From JAJFFW01 sp965263375 (GTDB taxonomy: Bacteria; Pseudomonadota; Alphaproteobacteria; Caulobacterales; Parvularculaceae), in the NCBI GenBank assembly GCA_965263375.1, contig OZ253669.1:248001-312000 (forward strand): a stretch of DNA of 64,000 nt, read 5' to 3'. A model generated the notes under the pieces. The model searched no databases. It worked only from the letters and a program-made list of their open reading frames with translations, and had not been told where the DNA came from. A program made the translations under genes and the position numbers. Shown here piece by piece: positions 25,842 through 34,969 of this stretch. The stretch's first letter is position 1. Every line of letters begins with the position of its first letter.

Positions 25842-27395
25842 TTAGCTTAAAATGATCGCCGCCGCTAAAATAATCGCGCTTAGCCCTGCAAACCAGAGGG
25901 CGCGGGCGGTATTTTTGTTCGCAGATGATAATTCTTTCGTGAGGGTGATATCACGCGCATCCGCCAGGCGTTCTGAAGCGCGGGCGATGGTCGTCAAGTA
26001 ATCCGGCAGGTGCGGCGCGATTTCGGCGGCTTTTGCCGCTGCATCCCTCAGTTTTTCAAGTTGTTTTTGCGGCCCAATCTCGTTTTCTACATAGGCGCGC
26101 ACCACCGGGCGAGCGGTGTCCCACATATTGATTGATGGGTGCAGCATGCGCGCGACCCCTTCAACCGCCACCATTGTGCGCTGAAGCAATAAGAGTTCCG
26201 GCCTTAAATGCATGTCGAAAAGGTCCGTGACGTCAAAAAGCTGCTGTAGGACCCGGCTCATATCAACCGCATCGGCGTTTTGGCCATAAAGTGGCTCGCC
26301 GACGGCCCGTAAGGCTTGGGCGAAGGCGTCCACGGGGTAAGATGGGTCGATATAGCCTGCATCAAAATGGACTTGCGCGGTGCGGCGATAATCGCGGGTG
26401 ATAAACCCATGCAAGATCTGCGCGAAGGTGTGGCGCGTCATATCATCAAGCCGGCCCATAATACCAAAGTCGATCAAGACGAGGCGGCCTTTCCTGTCGA
26501 CGAGCAAATTGCCTTGATGCATGTCGGCGTGGAAAAACCCTTCATGCAAAGCTTGGGTTAAAAAGACCTGCATAATCTGGACGGCGAGCGCCTTTCGGTC
26601 GACGCCCGCTTTTTCAAGGGCCTCCAAGTCGTTGACGGGAATGCCGTCCACCCATTCGAGCGTTAAAATCCGCCGTCCTGATAGCGGCCAGATAATTTTA
26701 GGAACGCGCACATCGCCTTTTTCTTTAAGGCTTTCCTCCATCACCGAAGCGGCGCCAGCCTCCATCCGAAGGTCAAGTTCGACCGCGGCGGCGGTGCGCA
26801 AGGTTTCGATAAATTGAACCGGCTCTAAGCGCTTGGCGGCGCCGCCAATCCGCTCAATTTGACGTGCGGCGCGAGCAAAGGCGCGAAACTCCTGCGCGGC
26901 GGTTTGTTCGATCGCGGGCCTTAAAACTTTAACGGCGACGGGTGTTCCGTCTTTTAACAGTGCTTTGTGGACTTGCGCGATGGAGGCTGCAGCAATCGGC
27001 TCAGGAAATTCAGTAAACAGATCGCTTATTGGTTTACCAAAGGTTTTTTCCAGCTCTTTTGCCGCTTCATCGCGGGGGAAGGGCGGCATTTTATCTTGCA
27101 GGCGGGAAAGATCCTTCGCCATTTCAAAGCCGATAATATCGGGCCTTGTCGCCATAAGCTGGCCAAGTTTTACATAAGCTGGGCCCATGCCTTCAAACGC
27201 GGCGGCAAGCCGTTCGCCAGGCCGCAGGGCGCGCCCATTTTCTGTGCGCCTTGCGCCAATACGGGTCGCCGAGCCAATTGCGCGCAAAGGCGCAGGCAGA
27301 AGGTGGGCGTATTCACTAGGGATCAGTGCGTCAAAGCGTGTAAGCCGATAAGCGGCCCCAGCAAGGCGATACCAGTCCGCAAAGAAAGTCAGCAT
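25842..27395 (-). CDS. ubiB: UbiB-family atypical protein kinase/ATPase of ubiquinone synthesis
   Basis: 517 residues from the ATG at 27395, which lies 13 bases after the ubiE stop; a longer frame would overlap ubiE. It has the KxGQ motif (GPAYVKLGQLMATRPD), the Ala-rich loop in IAAASIAQVHKALLKDG, the HADMHQGNLLV catalytic region and VLIDFGIMGRLDD. One or two hydrophobic segments at the C-terminus anchor it to the membrane. UbiB supports assembly or extraction of coenzyme Q intermediates. Confidence 0.96.
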   Translation of the reverse strand: MLTFFADWYRLAGAAYRLTRFDALIPSEYAHLLPAPLRAIGSATRIGARRTENGRALRPGERLAAAFEGMGPAYVKLGQLMATRPDIIGFEMAKDLSRLQDKMPPFPRDEAAKELEKTFGKPISDLFTEFPEPIAAASIAQVHKALLKDGTPVAVKVLRPAIEQTAAQEFRAFARAARQIERIGGAAKRLEPVQFIETLRTAAAVELDLRMEAGAASVMEESLKEKGDVRVPKIIWPLSGRRILTLEWVDGIPVNDLEALEKAGVDRKALAVQIMQVFLTQALHEGFFHADMHQGNLLVDRKGRLVLIDFGIMGRLDDMTRHTFAQILHGFITRDYRRTAQVHFDAGYIDPSYPVDAFAQALRAVGEPLYGQNADAVDMSRVLQQLFDVTDLFDMHLRPELLLLQRTMVAVEGVARMLHPSINMWDTARPVVRAYVENEIGPQKQLEKLRDAAAKAAEIAPHLPDYLTTIARASERLADARDITLTKELSSANKNTARALWFAGLSAIILAAAIILS

Positions 27396-27408
27396 AATTC
27401 CAAAGGCC

Positions 27409-28212
27409 TTAAATCCGCCATCCCATGTGCAAAGCAGCAACCCCAGCCGTCAGGTTCTCATAGGCCACGCGGCGAAAGCCGGCTTTTTCAATCATCGCTG
27501 CAAAAGCGCCTTGCGCTGGGAATTTCCTGATGGACTCAACAAGATACAGATAGCTCTCGCGATCATTCGCCACCATCTCGCCGAGCCAGGGAATAATGTT
27601 AAATGAGTAGGCGTCATAGATTTTTTGCAACCCTTCCGTAATCGGATGGGAAAACTCTAAACATACAAAGCGTCCACCCGGCTTTAACACCTTATAGGCT
27701 TCGCTTAGCGCTTTATCGATATTGGTGACATTGCGAATGCCAAAAGCGATGGTGTAAGCGTCGACGCTTCTGTCTGAAAAGGGCAAATTCTCCGCATCGG
27801 TGCATACCCGGCGCAACCGGCCCTCTAAATTTTCTGGATGCGCGCGTGCGGCGCCCGCTTTCAGCATTTCATGATTGATGTCGCAGATAACGGCTTCCGC
27901 CAAAGGCGGGGGGGCGTCACTGCTGCGGGTTTCCCGCTGCCGACCACCGCGCTCATCTGCGGTGGCTAAAAAGCGCTCAGCAATATCGCCGGTGCCGCCA
28001 GCCATGTCGACCAGCTTTTGCCCGGGTTGCGGATTGACGCGCGCAATCATCGCGCTTTTCCAGATGCGGTGAACGCCGCCGGACATCAAATCATTCATGA
28101 CGTCATAGCGATTGGCGACGCTGTCAAAAACGCCTTTCACATGTGACGCTTTTTCACCGCGCGGTATGGTCCGAAACCCAAATGTCGCCGTATCGCCATT
28201 ATCTGTCATCAT
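27409..28212 (-). CDS. ubiE: Ubiquinone/menaquinone biosynthesis C-methyltransferase UbiE
   Basis: 267 residues with the class I methyltransferase motif I VDMAGGTGDIAERF, the UbiE/COQ5 signature NRYDVMNDLMSGGVHRIWK near the start, and FGIRNVTNIDKALSEAYKVL with KPGGRFVCLEFS. A short insertion near residues 88-102 (DERGGRQRETRSSDAPPP) is longer than in many homologues. It methylates the quinone ring in coenzyme Q synthesis. It leads the ubiE-ubiB-coaBC cluster. Confidence 0.97.
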   Translation of the reverse strand: MMTDNGDTATFGFRTIPRGEKASHVKGVFDSVANRYDVMNDLMSGGVHRIWKSAMIARVNPQPGQKLVDMAGGTGDIAERFLATADERGGRQRETRSSDAPPPLAEAVICDINHEMLKAGAARAHPENLEGRLRRVCTDAENLPFSDRSVDAYTIAFGIRNVTNIDKALSEAYKVLKPGGRFVCLEFSHPITEGLQKIYDAYSFNIIPWLGEMVANDRESYLYLVESIRKFPAQGAFAAMIEKAGFRRVAYENLTAGVAALHMGWRI

Positions 28213-28369
28213 AAACCTTTATGTCCGCACGTGAAATTTTAGAACCCGTCTTGACGCCGCATGCCGCCTTTGCAACGTTGAGACGCCTGCAGTACAGCGT
28301 ATGATGCGGCATATGAGAAAACTGCAAAGCCTTTACGCATTGGGGCGAAGGCGTTTGGGAGGCTTTTCC

Positions 28370-28684
28370 ATGATTAAATCGGAGCTAGTGCAAAAGCTGG
28401 CGGATGAGAACCCTAACTTATTTCATCGTGATATTGAGCGTGTGGTCTCGATATTTTTTCAAGAAATCGCAGACAGTCTAGCCCGCGGCGAACGCGTTGA
28501 GCTGCGCGGGTTTGGGGCATTTTCGGTGAAACACCGCATGGCCCGAACCGGTCGGAACCCGCGTTCTGGCGAGCCAGTGGAAATTGAGGAAAAACGCGCG
28601 CCATTCTTTAAGTCAGGCAAAGAATTACGCGATCGTTTGAACCCAAATGGCGCAGATGAGCTAGCCGCAAGCGATGGCGAATAA
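28370..28684 (+). CDS. ihfB: Integration host factor subunit beta
   Basis: 104 residues from the ATG at 28370, preceded by GGGAGG; an upstream in-frame extension to 28301 is not conserved. The sequence (IKSELVQKLADENPNLFHRD, RVELRGFGAFSVKHR, and the DNA-minor-groove arm ARTGRNPRSGEPVEIEEK) is IHF-beta. With IhfA it binds and sharply bends DNA at specific sites. Confidence 0.96.
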   Translation: MIKSELVQKLADENPNLFHRDIERVVSIFFQEIADSLARGERVELRGFGAFSVKHRMARTGRNPRSGEPVEIEEKRAPFFKSGKELRDRLNPNGADELAASDGE

Positions 28685-28792
28685 ACCATCTACCTGTGGT
28701 TTGGGTTCTTGGTGATAACCATTGCAAATTTGCTTCTGGCGCGGCGATGAAGTCGTTGATTAGACCCTGTGATCTATGCGAGATAAAGGCGT

Positions 28793-29149
28793 ATGAAGAA
28801 ACTATTCTCGCGTTTAATTTGGATTCCGTTGTTGCTTGTCGCTGTCTTATTTGCTTTGGCGAATAAACAGCGTGTGGCGCTTAGTTTTGATCCTTTCCCC
28901 GTGGAAACGCCGTTTTTGCAAACGGTCGCCTTGCCGCTATGGTCTTGGTTTATTCTTTTCTTCTTATTGGGGTATGTTGTCGGGGCAGGCGCCCTTTGGG
29001 TGTCTGGTCGCGACAAGCGCCGCCAAGCAGGCGCCGTTAAGCAGGAATTGAAAAAGCTGCGCAAGGAAAAAGAGCTTACTGAGGCTTCGGCCCAACAAGG
29101 CGGCGGCGCGGGCGCGGGTGACAATCTGCCCGTATTAAAAGCGTCTTAG
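28793..29149 (+). CDS. LapA-domain (DUF1049) inner membrane protein
   Basis: 118 residues. Two membrane helices (about residues 6-25 and 48-70) flank a short periplasmic loop with NKQRVALSFDPFPVETPF. A positively charged coiled-coil tail follows (KRRQAGAVKQELKKLRKEKE), as in the LapA/YciS family. LapA is linked to control of lipopolysaccharide synthesis in enterobacteria; the role here is inferred. It lies between ihfB and trpF, a neighbourhood seen in related bacteria. Confidence 0.85.
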   Translation: MKKLFSRLIWIPLLLVAVLFALANKQRVALSFDPFPVETPFLQTVALPLWSWFILFFLLGYVVGAGALWVSGRDKRRQAGAVKQELKKLRKEKELTEASAQQGGGAGAGDNLPVLKAS

Positions 29150-29193
29150 ATTTCATTCTTTGTGGGCTTTGCGTTTAGCAGACTTATTTCATC

Positions 29194-29877
29194 ATGATGT
29201 TTTCGGTGAAAATTTGTGGACTAACACAGGCGCTGCACGCGCGAGCGGCAATAGAAGCGGGCGCCAGTCACTTAGGCTTTGTGTTTTTCCCCCCCTCGCC
29301 GCGGCATGTTACACTGGAATCTGTCAGTAAAATTTTAGCGGCTTTAGGCGCAGGGGCCGACAAAGTGCAAAAAGTTGCGCTTGTCGTCGATCCGGAACCT
29401 GAATTGCTAAGGGCGCTATTAGAGTCAGGTTTATTTGACGCCGTTCAATTCCATGGCCGTGAAGAGCCGGATGACTTGAAAGCGTTTAAGGCCGAGGCCG
29501 CGAAGCAGGGCCGCGCGATTGCGCTTTGGAAAGCGCTTGGCGTTAGCGCCAGGGAAGATTTAAAAGCGGCGGACAAGTTCTTAGAGCTTGCAGATCTTTT
29601 GTTATTTGATGCGCGCCCGCCAAAAGACGCGAACAGGCCGGGGGGGCATGGGGAAACCTTTGACTGGTCGCTCTTAAAAGCGTACGACGGCGCATCGCCC
29701 TGGATATTGGCTGGCGGGCTGTCGCCGGAAAACGTTGCGGATGCTATTCGGGCGGTGAAAGATTTTAAGGGATTTACCGGCGTGGACGTTTCCTCTGGCG
29801 TTGAAGCGGCGCCAGGGAGCAAAGACCCGGATATGATACGCCGGTTTGTTACAGCAGCCCAAGATGCGATCAACTAG
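29194..29877 (+). CDS. trpF: Phosphoribosylanthranilate isomerase
   Basis: 227 residues, a TIM barrel with the TrpF start VKICGLTQALHARAAIEAGA, the FFPPSPRHV loop, AVQFHGREEP, LLFDARPPKD and the phosphate-binding ILAGGLSPENVADAI with GVDVSSGVE. It isomerises phosphoribosylanthranilate in tryptophan synthesis. The start is one of two adjacent ATG codons. trpB and trpA follow on the same strand. Confidence 0.97.
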   Translation: MMFSVKICGLTQALHARAAIEAGASHLGFVFFPPSPRHVTLESVSKILAALGAGADKVQKVALVVDPEPELLRALLESGLFDAVQFHGREEPDDLKAFKAEAAKQGRAIALWKALGVSAREDLKAADKFLELADLLLFDARPPKDANRPGGHGETFDWSLLKAYDGASPWILAGGLSPENVADAIRAVKDFKGFTGVDVSSGVEAAPGSKDPDMIRRFVTAAQDAIN

Positions 29878-29954
29878 GCCGCTTAATAGGCAAAATAACT
29901 GAGTAAGGCGCGCATGCGTGATGCCTGAAAGATACGAGTAGGAATTAAAGCGTA

Positions 29955-31187
29955 ATGACGCAAGTGAATTCATTCCGTACGGGTCCTGATGAAAATGGAC
30001 GATTTGGACTTTTCGGCGGCCGGTTCGTTGCGGAAACTTTGACGCCTTTGGTTTTATCCCTTGAAGAGGCGTATGAGGCCGCGAAAAAAGATCCATCATT
30101 TTATGATGAGCTTAACTACTACTTAAAACATTACGTTGGCCGGCCAAGCCCGCTTTATTATGCTGAGCGTTTGACAGAGGCTGTGCGCAATAATCCTGCG
30201 ACCAATTCTGGCAAGGGCGCAAAAATTTACTTCAAACGTGATGAGTTGAACCATACCGGCGCCCATAAGATTAATAATTGCGTTGGTCAAATTTTGCTCG
30301 CCAAAAGAATGGGAAAGACACGGATCATTGCTGAAACTGGCGCGGGTCAACACGGCGTGGCGACAGCGACCGTATGCGCTCGATTTGGCCTTCCTTGTGT
30401 TGTCTATATGGGCGCAACGGATGTTGAGCGGCAAAAGCCAAACGTTTTTCGCATGAAGCTTTTGGGCGCTGAGGTCCATGCGGTGAAATCTGGCCGCGCG
30501 ACGCTTAAAGATGCAATGAACGAAGCACTTCGCGATTGGGTCACGAATGTGTCGGACACGTTCTATATTATCGGTACTGCTGCAGGGCCGCATCCTTACC
30601 CCGCTATGGTGCGTGACTTCCAAAGCGTGATTGGCGATGAGGCTAAAGCCCAACTGCAAGAAGCGGAAGGGCGCCTGCCGGATGTTGTTATGGCGTGCAT
30701 CGGCGGCGGGTCGAATGCAATCGGTCTGTTTCACCCGTTTCTTGATGACAAAGATGTCGAAATCATCGGTGTCGAAGCCGGCGGCCACGGTCTTGATACG
30801 CAGGAGCATGCTGCTTCTTTAGCAGGCGGCAAGCCCGGCGTTTTGCACGGCAATCGCACCTATTTGCTGCAAGATGAGGATGGTCAGATTAAAGATGGCC
30901 ATTCAATCTCGGCTGGGCTTGACTATCCGGGCATTGGGCCGGAACACGCCTTCTTACATCAATCGGGGCGCGTTCACTATGTCTCAGCCACTGATGAGGA
31001 AGCGCTAGAGGCATTCCAGAAATGCGCAAAGTTGGAAGGGATCATTCCGGCGCTTGAGCCTTCCCATGCCTTGGCGCGCGCTTTTGACAAGGCGGGACAG
31101 ATGGATCAGGACCAAATCCTCCTGCTAAATATGTGTGGGCGCGGGGATAAGGATATCTTCTCTGTTATGGATATTTTAGAAGGGTGA
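29955..31187 (+). CDS. trpB: Tryptophan synthase beta chain
   Basis: 410 residues. The PLP lysine lies in LNHTGAHKINNCVGQ, the ETGAGQHGVATA loop is intact, and the phosphate-binding Gly/Ser stretch is MACIGGGSNAIGLFHPF. It joins indole and serine to make tryptophan, receiving indole through a tunnel from TrpA. It is spaced 77 bases from trpF, with no attenuator-like Trp-codon leader evident. Confidence 0.98.
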   Translation: MTQVNSFRTGPDENGRFGLFGGRFVAETLTPLVLSLEEAYEAAKKDPSFYDELNYYLKHYVGRPSPLYYAERLTEAVRNNPATNSGKGAKIYFKRDELNHTGAHKINNCVGQILLAKRMGKTRIIAETGAGQHGVATATVCARFGLPCVVYMGATDVERQKPNVFRMKLLGAEVHAVKSGRATLKDAMNEALRDWVTNVSDTFYIIGTAAGPHPYPAMVRDFQSVIGDEAKAQLQEAEGRLPDVVMACIGGGSNAIGLFHPFLDDKDVEIIGVEAGGHGLDTQEHAASLAGGKPGVLHGNRTYLLQDEDGQIKDGHSISAGLDYPGIGPEHAFLHQSGRVHYVSATDEEALEAFQKCAKLEGIIPALEPSHALARAFDKAGQMDQDQILLLNMCGRGDKDIFSVMDILEG

Positions 31188-31236
31188 GCGCGCGACGTTC
31201 CCCAACCTCGTTTTACTTAGAAAGATTTCGACGACC

Positions 31237-32094
31237 ATGTCTTCATCCGATAGCCGTATTACCGCGCGCTTTAACGTTCTAAAACAAGAAGGGCGGGCGG
31301 GGTTTATTCCTTTCATCATGGCGGGTGACCCTGATTACGATACGTCCTTAGCCTTGATGAAGGCATTGCCGGGGGCGGGCGCTGATTTCATTGAACTCGG
31401 TATGTGTTTTACCGACCCAATGGCGGATGGTCCTGCTATTCAAGCCGCAGGGGTAAGGGCCCTTGATGCTGGTCAAACGCTGAAAAAAACCCTCGCGATG
31501 GTGAGCGCTTTTCGACAAGATGACAGCGAAACCCCAATTATTTTGATGGGTTATTACAACCCGATCTATGCATATGGGGTTGAGGCGTTTTTGCGGGACG
31601 CCAAAGAGATTGGGGTGGACGGCCTGATCGTTGTCGATTTGCCGCCGGAAGAAGATGATGAACTTTGTCTTCCCTCGTTAGCGGCTGGGGTGGATTTTAT
31701 TCGCCTGGCAACCCCAACAACGGACGATGCTCGCTTGCCGGCGGTGGTGAAAAACGCCAGCGGTTTTATCTATTATGTGTCCGTCGCTGGGGTAACCGGG
31801 GCCAAAACTGGCGCGCGAGCCGCGATTTCACAAGCGGTTGAGCGCATTCGGGCGGCGTCTGGGTTGCCTGCCGCTGTTGGTTTCGGTGTCAAAACGGCTG
31901 AAAAAGCCGCTGAAGTCGCCCTAGATGCTGACGCTGTGGTTGTTGGATCGGCCCTGGTGGAGCGTCTTCTCGCAGGTGTTGAAGAATGTGGCGGCATAGA
32001 TGCGATAAATAGCGACAATCGTGATAAGATCCTGCATAACGTATTGAGTTTCGCCAATGATCTTGGCAATGCGGTGCGCACAGCGCGAGAGTAA
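31237..32094 (+). CDS. trpA: Tryptophan synthase alpha chain
   Basis: 285 residues, a TIM barrel. The catalytic Glu lies in DFIELGMCFTDPMADGPAIQ; note Met-Cys-Phe where most homologues have a variant of GxPFSDPxADGP. GLIVVDLPPEEDDE, YYVSVAGVTGAK and VGFGVKTAEKA are conserved. It cleaves indole-glycerol phosphate to indole. It forms the trpFBA group with the two genes before it. Confidence 0.97.
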   Translation: MSSSDSRITARFNVLKQEGRAGFIPFIMAGDPDYDTSLALMKALPGAGADFIELGMCFTDPMADGPAIQAAGVRALDAGQTLKKTLAMVSAFRQDDSETPIILMGYYNPIYAYGVEAFLRDAKEIGVDGLIVVDLPPEEDDELCLPSLAAGVDFIRLATPTTDDARLPAVVKNASGFIYYVSVAGVTGAKTGARAAISQAVERIRAASGLPAAVGFGVKTAEKAAEVALDADAVVVGSALVERLLAGVEECGGIDAINSDNRDKILHNVLSFANDLGNAVRTARE

Positions 32095-32165
32095 CGGGGA
32101 ACCCATTGGGTGTTCTGGATTAATTTTTCTAGATTTCCTGTGCACTGGATTTTAGGAGGCGTTCG

Positions 32166-33119
32166 ATGAACTGGCTGTCAAACATCACCCCCCCTGGCAT
32201 TAAGGGCCTGCTTAACCGAGAGACAAGCTCAGACAATCTCTGGGTCAAATGCGATAATTGCGGCGAGATGATTTTTCATCGCGACCATGAGTTGGCGCAG
32301 AAGGTCTGTGGTTCTTGCGGTCATCATATGCGACTGACGGTAAAAGAACGTCTGGCTTCGCTTTTTGACGGTGGTGCATATGAGAATGTTGAACTGCCAG
32401 ATCCGCCTTTTGATCCTTTAAAATTTAAAGATGAAAAGAAATATGCTGACCGCTTGAAAGATTATCGAAAGCGCGCAGGCCGCAATGACGCCATGGCCGT
32501 GGGCTTAGGAAAGCTTGATGGGGCTGATACCGTCGTTGCTGTTCAAGATTTTAAGTTTATGGGCGGATCTATGGGCATGGCGCTTGGTGAAGCCATGGTC
32601 AAAGCGGCTGAGGTCGCGATTGAAAACCGTGCGCCATTGATCATCTTTACAGCCTCAGGCGGCGCCCGCATGCAGGAAGGAATTTTGTCGCTGATGCAAA
32701 TGCCGCGCACGACCGTTGCGGTGCAAATGCTGAACGAAGCGCGTCTTCCTTATATTGTGGTTTTAACGAACCCGACCACAGGCGGCGTAACCGCTTCTTA
32801 CGCCATGCTTGGCGATGTTAATTTGGCCGAGCCTGGCGCCTTAATCGGTTTTGCCGGTCCGCGTGTGATCGAACAGACCATTCGTGAAAAACTGCCAGAA
32901 GGATTTCAGCGGTCTGAATTCTTGCAGGAAAAAGGCATGGTTGACATGGTGGTCCATCGCCATGACATGCGCCAAACCCTTAGTCGTTTACTCCGTGTTC
33001 TGATGGGCGGCGCCGCACAGGGCGCGCAAGACAATAATGTTGTTGTGATGACATCGCCTGAAGAAACCACGCCGCCAGCAGCGACAAGCGTTGAGCCTGA
33101 GAAAAAAGCCGCAGAATAA
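32166..33119 (+). CDS. accD: Acetyl-CoA carboxylase carboxyltransferase subunit beta
   Basis: 317 residues. The zinc ribbon has C29, C32, C48 and C51 (KCDNCGEMIF and VCGSCGHHM). The carboxyltransferase core has FTASGGARMQEGILSLMQM, NPTTGGVTASYAMLGDV and GFAGPRVIEQTIREKLPEGF. A short acidic/Pro-rich tail follows. With AccA it transfers carboxyl from biotin to acetyl-CoA. A GGAGG site sets the start. Its position between trpA and folC is the common proteobacterial order. Confidence 0.98.
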   Translation: MNWLSNITPPGIKGLLNRETSSDNLWVKCDNCGEMIFHRDHELAQKVCGSCGHHMRLTVKERLASLFDGGAYENVELPDPPFDPLKFKDEKKYADRLKDYRKRAGRNDAMAVGLGKLDGADTVVAVQDFKFMGGSMGMALGEAMVKAAEVAIENRAPLIIFTASGGARMQEGILSLMQMPRTTVAVQMLNEARLPYIVVLTNPTTGGVTASYAMLGDVNLAEPGALIGFAGPRVIEQTIREKLPEGFQRSEFLQEKGMVDMVVHRHDMRQTLSRLLRVLMGGAAQGAQDNNVVVMTSPEETTPPAATSVEPEKKAAE

Positions 33120-33146
33120 ACGTCGCTTCATTCCGCAGGGTTCTCC

Positions 33147-34457
33147 ATGACGACTTCTCTTGACGCAGCGATCGCTCATATCGCTGCGCGTCGCCCCTCA
33201 CTGATTGACCTTGGTCTTGATCGTACTAAGGCGGCCCTTAAGGCGCTTGGTGATCCGCATAAGCGCCTGCCGCCGGTTTTTCATGTGGCTGGAACGAACG
33301 GGAAAGGCTCCACCATCGCCTATCTAAAAGCGATTTTAGAAGCGGCGGGCAAGCGCGTCCATGTTTTTACATCGCCCCATCTTGTTCGGTTTAATGAGCG
33401 TATTGTTTTGGCTGGTCAGGAAATTTCTGATGAGGCGTTGATTGATGTTTTGAACCGTTGTGATCAAGCGGTGGATGCGGATCAATTGACGTTTTTTGAA
33501 ACGGCGACTGTCGCAGCGTTCCTGGCGTATGCAGAGCATGGGGCGGACTATCTTCTTTTAGAGGTCGGTCTTGGCGGCCGACTAGACGCCACCAATGTTT
33601 TGGACCACCCAATCGCAACCGTGACAACGCCGATCGCGCTTGATCACCAACAATTTTTGGGCAACGACCTTGCAACGATCGCTTTTGAAAAGGCAGGGAT
33701 TTATCGCAGCGGCGTTCCCGCGGTAATAGGCCCGCAAGCGCCAGAGGCAATGACGGCTTTGGTTGCGGCGGCGGAGAAAATCGGTGCAAAGCCCGTTGTC
33801 TACGGAACAGATTGGCAAGCCTATCCAGAGCGGGGAAGGCTTATCTATCAAGATCTTGACGGATTAAAGGATTTATCGCCCCCGCGCCTTATCGGCGATC
33901 ATCAAATTGCGAATGCGGGGCTTGCTGTGGCGACGCTTGCCGCAGCGGGGGTTGAGCCTGATGATGAGACGATATCGCAAGGGCTTAGCGATGCGCGCTG
34001 GCCTGCTCGGCTTCAACGTTTAACAAAGGGCCCGTTGGTGGATCTTCTTGCGCGATCAGCGCCCGCCGGCTCAGAGCTTTGGCTTGATGGGGGGCATAAC
34101 CCACATGCGGCGCGCGCTTTGGCGGCGGCTCTTTCCGCAATCGGCGAGCGGGCGAATAGTCCTTTGATCATGATTACCGGCCTTCAGGCGAATAAAGATC
34201 TGAAAGGGTATTTTGACGCTTTTGAAGGGCTTGCTGCTTTTGTGTATGCGGTATCTGCTGATAAAGAAAACGCGGCCTCACCAGAAGCTGTGATGAAGGC
34301 CGCGACAAGCGCTGGACTAAAAGCGGTGACATCCATTTCGCCTTTAGAAGCGATGGAGCGCGCTATAGCAGCAGATCATGGCGACGGCGACCCACTTCGT
34401 GTTTTAATTTGTGGATCGCTATATCTTGCTGGCGATATTTTGAAAGCGCATCAATAA
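33147..34457 (+). CDS. folC: Bifunctional folylpolyglutamate synthase/dihydrofolate synthase
   Basis: 436 residues, a Mur-ligase-type enzyme. It has the P-loop FHVAGTNGKGSTIAYL, HVFTSPHLVRFNERI, the VGLGGRLDATNV loop, TTPIALDHQQFLG and the C-terminal WLDGGHNPHAARAL motif. It adds glutamates to folate and makes dihydrofolate from dihydropteroate. It starts 27 bases after accD and ends before a hairpin shared with trxA. Confidence 0.97.
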   Translation: MTTSLDAAIAHIAARRPSLIDLGLDRTKAALKALGDPHKRLPPVFHVAGTNGKGSTIAYLKAILEAAGKRVHVFTSPHLVRFNERIVLAGQEISDEALIDVLNRCDQAVDADQLTFFETATVAAFLAYAEHGADYLLLEVGLGGRLDATNVLDHPIATVTTPIALDHQQFLGNDLATIAFEKAGIYRSGVPAVIGPQAPEAMTALVAAAEKIGAKPVVYGTDWQAYPERGRLIYQDLDGLKDLSPPRLIGDHQIANAGLAVATLAAAGVEPDDETISQGLSDARWPARLQRLTKGPLVDLLARSAPAGSELWLDGGHNPHAARALAAALSAIGERANSPLIMITGLQANKDLKGYFDAFEGLAAFVYAVSADKENAASPEAVMKAATSAGLKAVTSISPLEAMERAIAADHGDGDPLRVLICGSLYLAGDILKAHQ

Positions 34458-34464
34458 AATACCC

Positions 34465-34490
34465 CGCCACATTTTCATGTGGCGAGGTGT
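34465..34490. terminator. Hairpin between convergent folC and trxA
   Basis: A perfect 8-bp stem CGCCACAT/ATGTGGCG with a TTTC tetraloop. AT-rich flanks on both sides make it a likely bidirectional terminator, although the U-tracts are short. Confidence 0.6.
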
Positions 34491-34513
34491 TAAAATTCAT
34501 TGATAACCCATTT

Positions 34514-34834
34514 TTAGATTGTGGATTTAATCCACTCATCAATCGCTGACTTTGGCGCCGCGCCGACTTTTGTTGCGGTCAGCTCGCCATCTTTGAAAAT
34601 CATTAATGTCGGAATGCCGCGCACGCCAAATTTGCCGGGTGTTTCTGGATTCTCGTCAATGTTGATTTTTGTAATAGTCAGCTTGCCGTCATAATCAGCG
34701 GCCAGTTCCTCAAGCGCGGGGCCAATCTGTTTACAGGGGCCGCACCACTCCGCCCAGAAATCAACCAAAACGGGACCATCTGCTTTGACGACATCATCAT
34801 CAAAAGAAGCGTCGGTAATAGCTTTCGTAGACAT
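34514..34834 (-). CDS. trxA: Thioredoxin
   Basis: 106 residues from the ATG at 34834, with GGAG six bases upstream; a start four codons earlier lacks this. The redox site is WCGPC (C31, C34). The cis-Pro loop is GVRGIPTLMIFKDG. It is a general disulfide reductant and probably also the electron donor for the APS reductase encoded at 15.9 kb. It lies downstream of addA on the same strand. Confidence 0.98.
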   Translation of the reverse strand: MSTKAITDASFDDDVVKADGPVLVDFWAEWCGPCKQIGPALEELAADYDGKLTITKINIDENPETPGKFGVRGIPTLMIFKDGELTATKVGAAPKSAIDEWIKSTI

Positions 34835-34910
34835 CTTATACTCCATACCCGGATGGCTATGCTTTCCTAGGTGGTTGGGTGGAATGCGCGCCGAGGGGTC
34901 GATTTAATAA

Positions 34911-34923
34911 GGCGCTAAGCGCC
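34911..34923 (-). terminator. Possible weak terminator after addA
   Basis: A short GGCGC/GCGCC stem followed on the minus strand by TTATTAAAT. Only 5 bp, so the call is tentative. Confidence 0.3.
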
Positions 34924-34969
34924 AGGCTGATCGTTAATCTTGCCTAAGATAGGGCTCTCGCCAAAAGGT

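Noticed and set aside
30123..30809. A 228-codon open frame on the minus strand
   Set aside because: Antisense shadow of trpB with no domain or ribosome-binding site.
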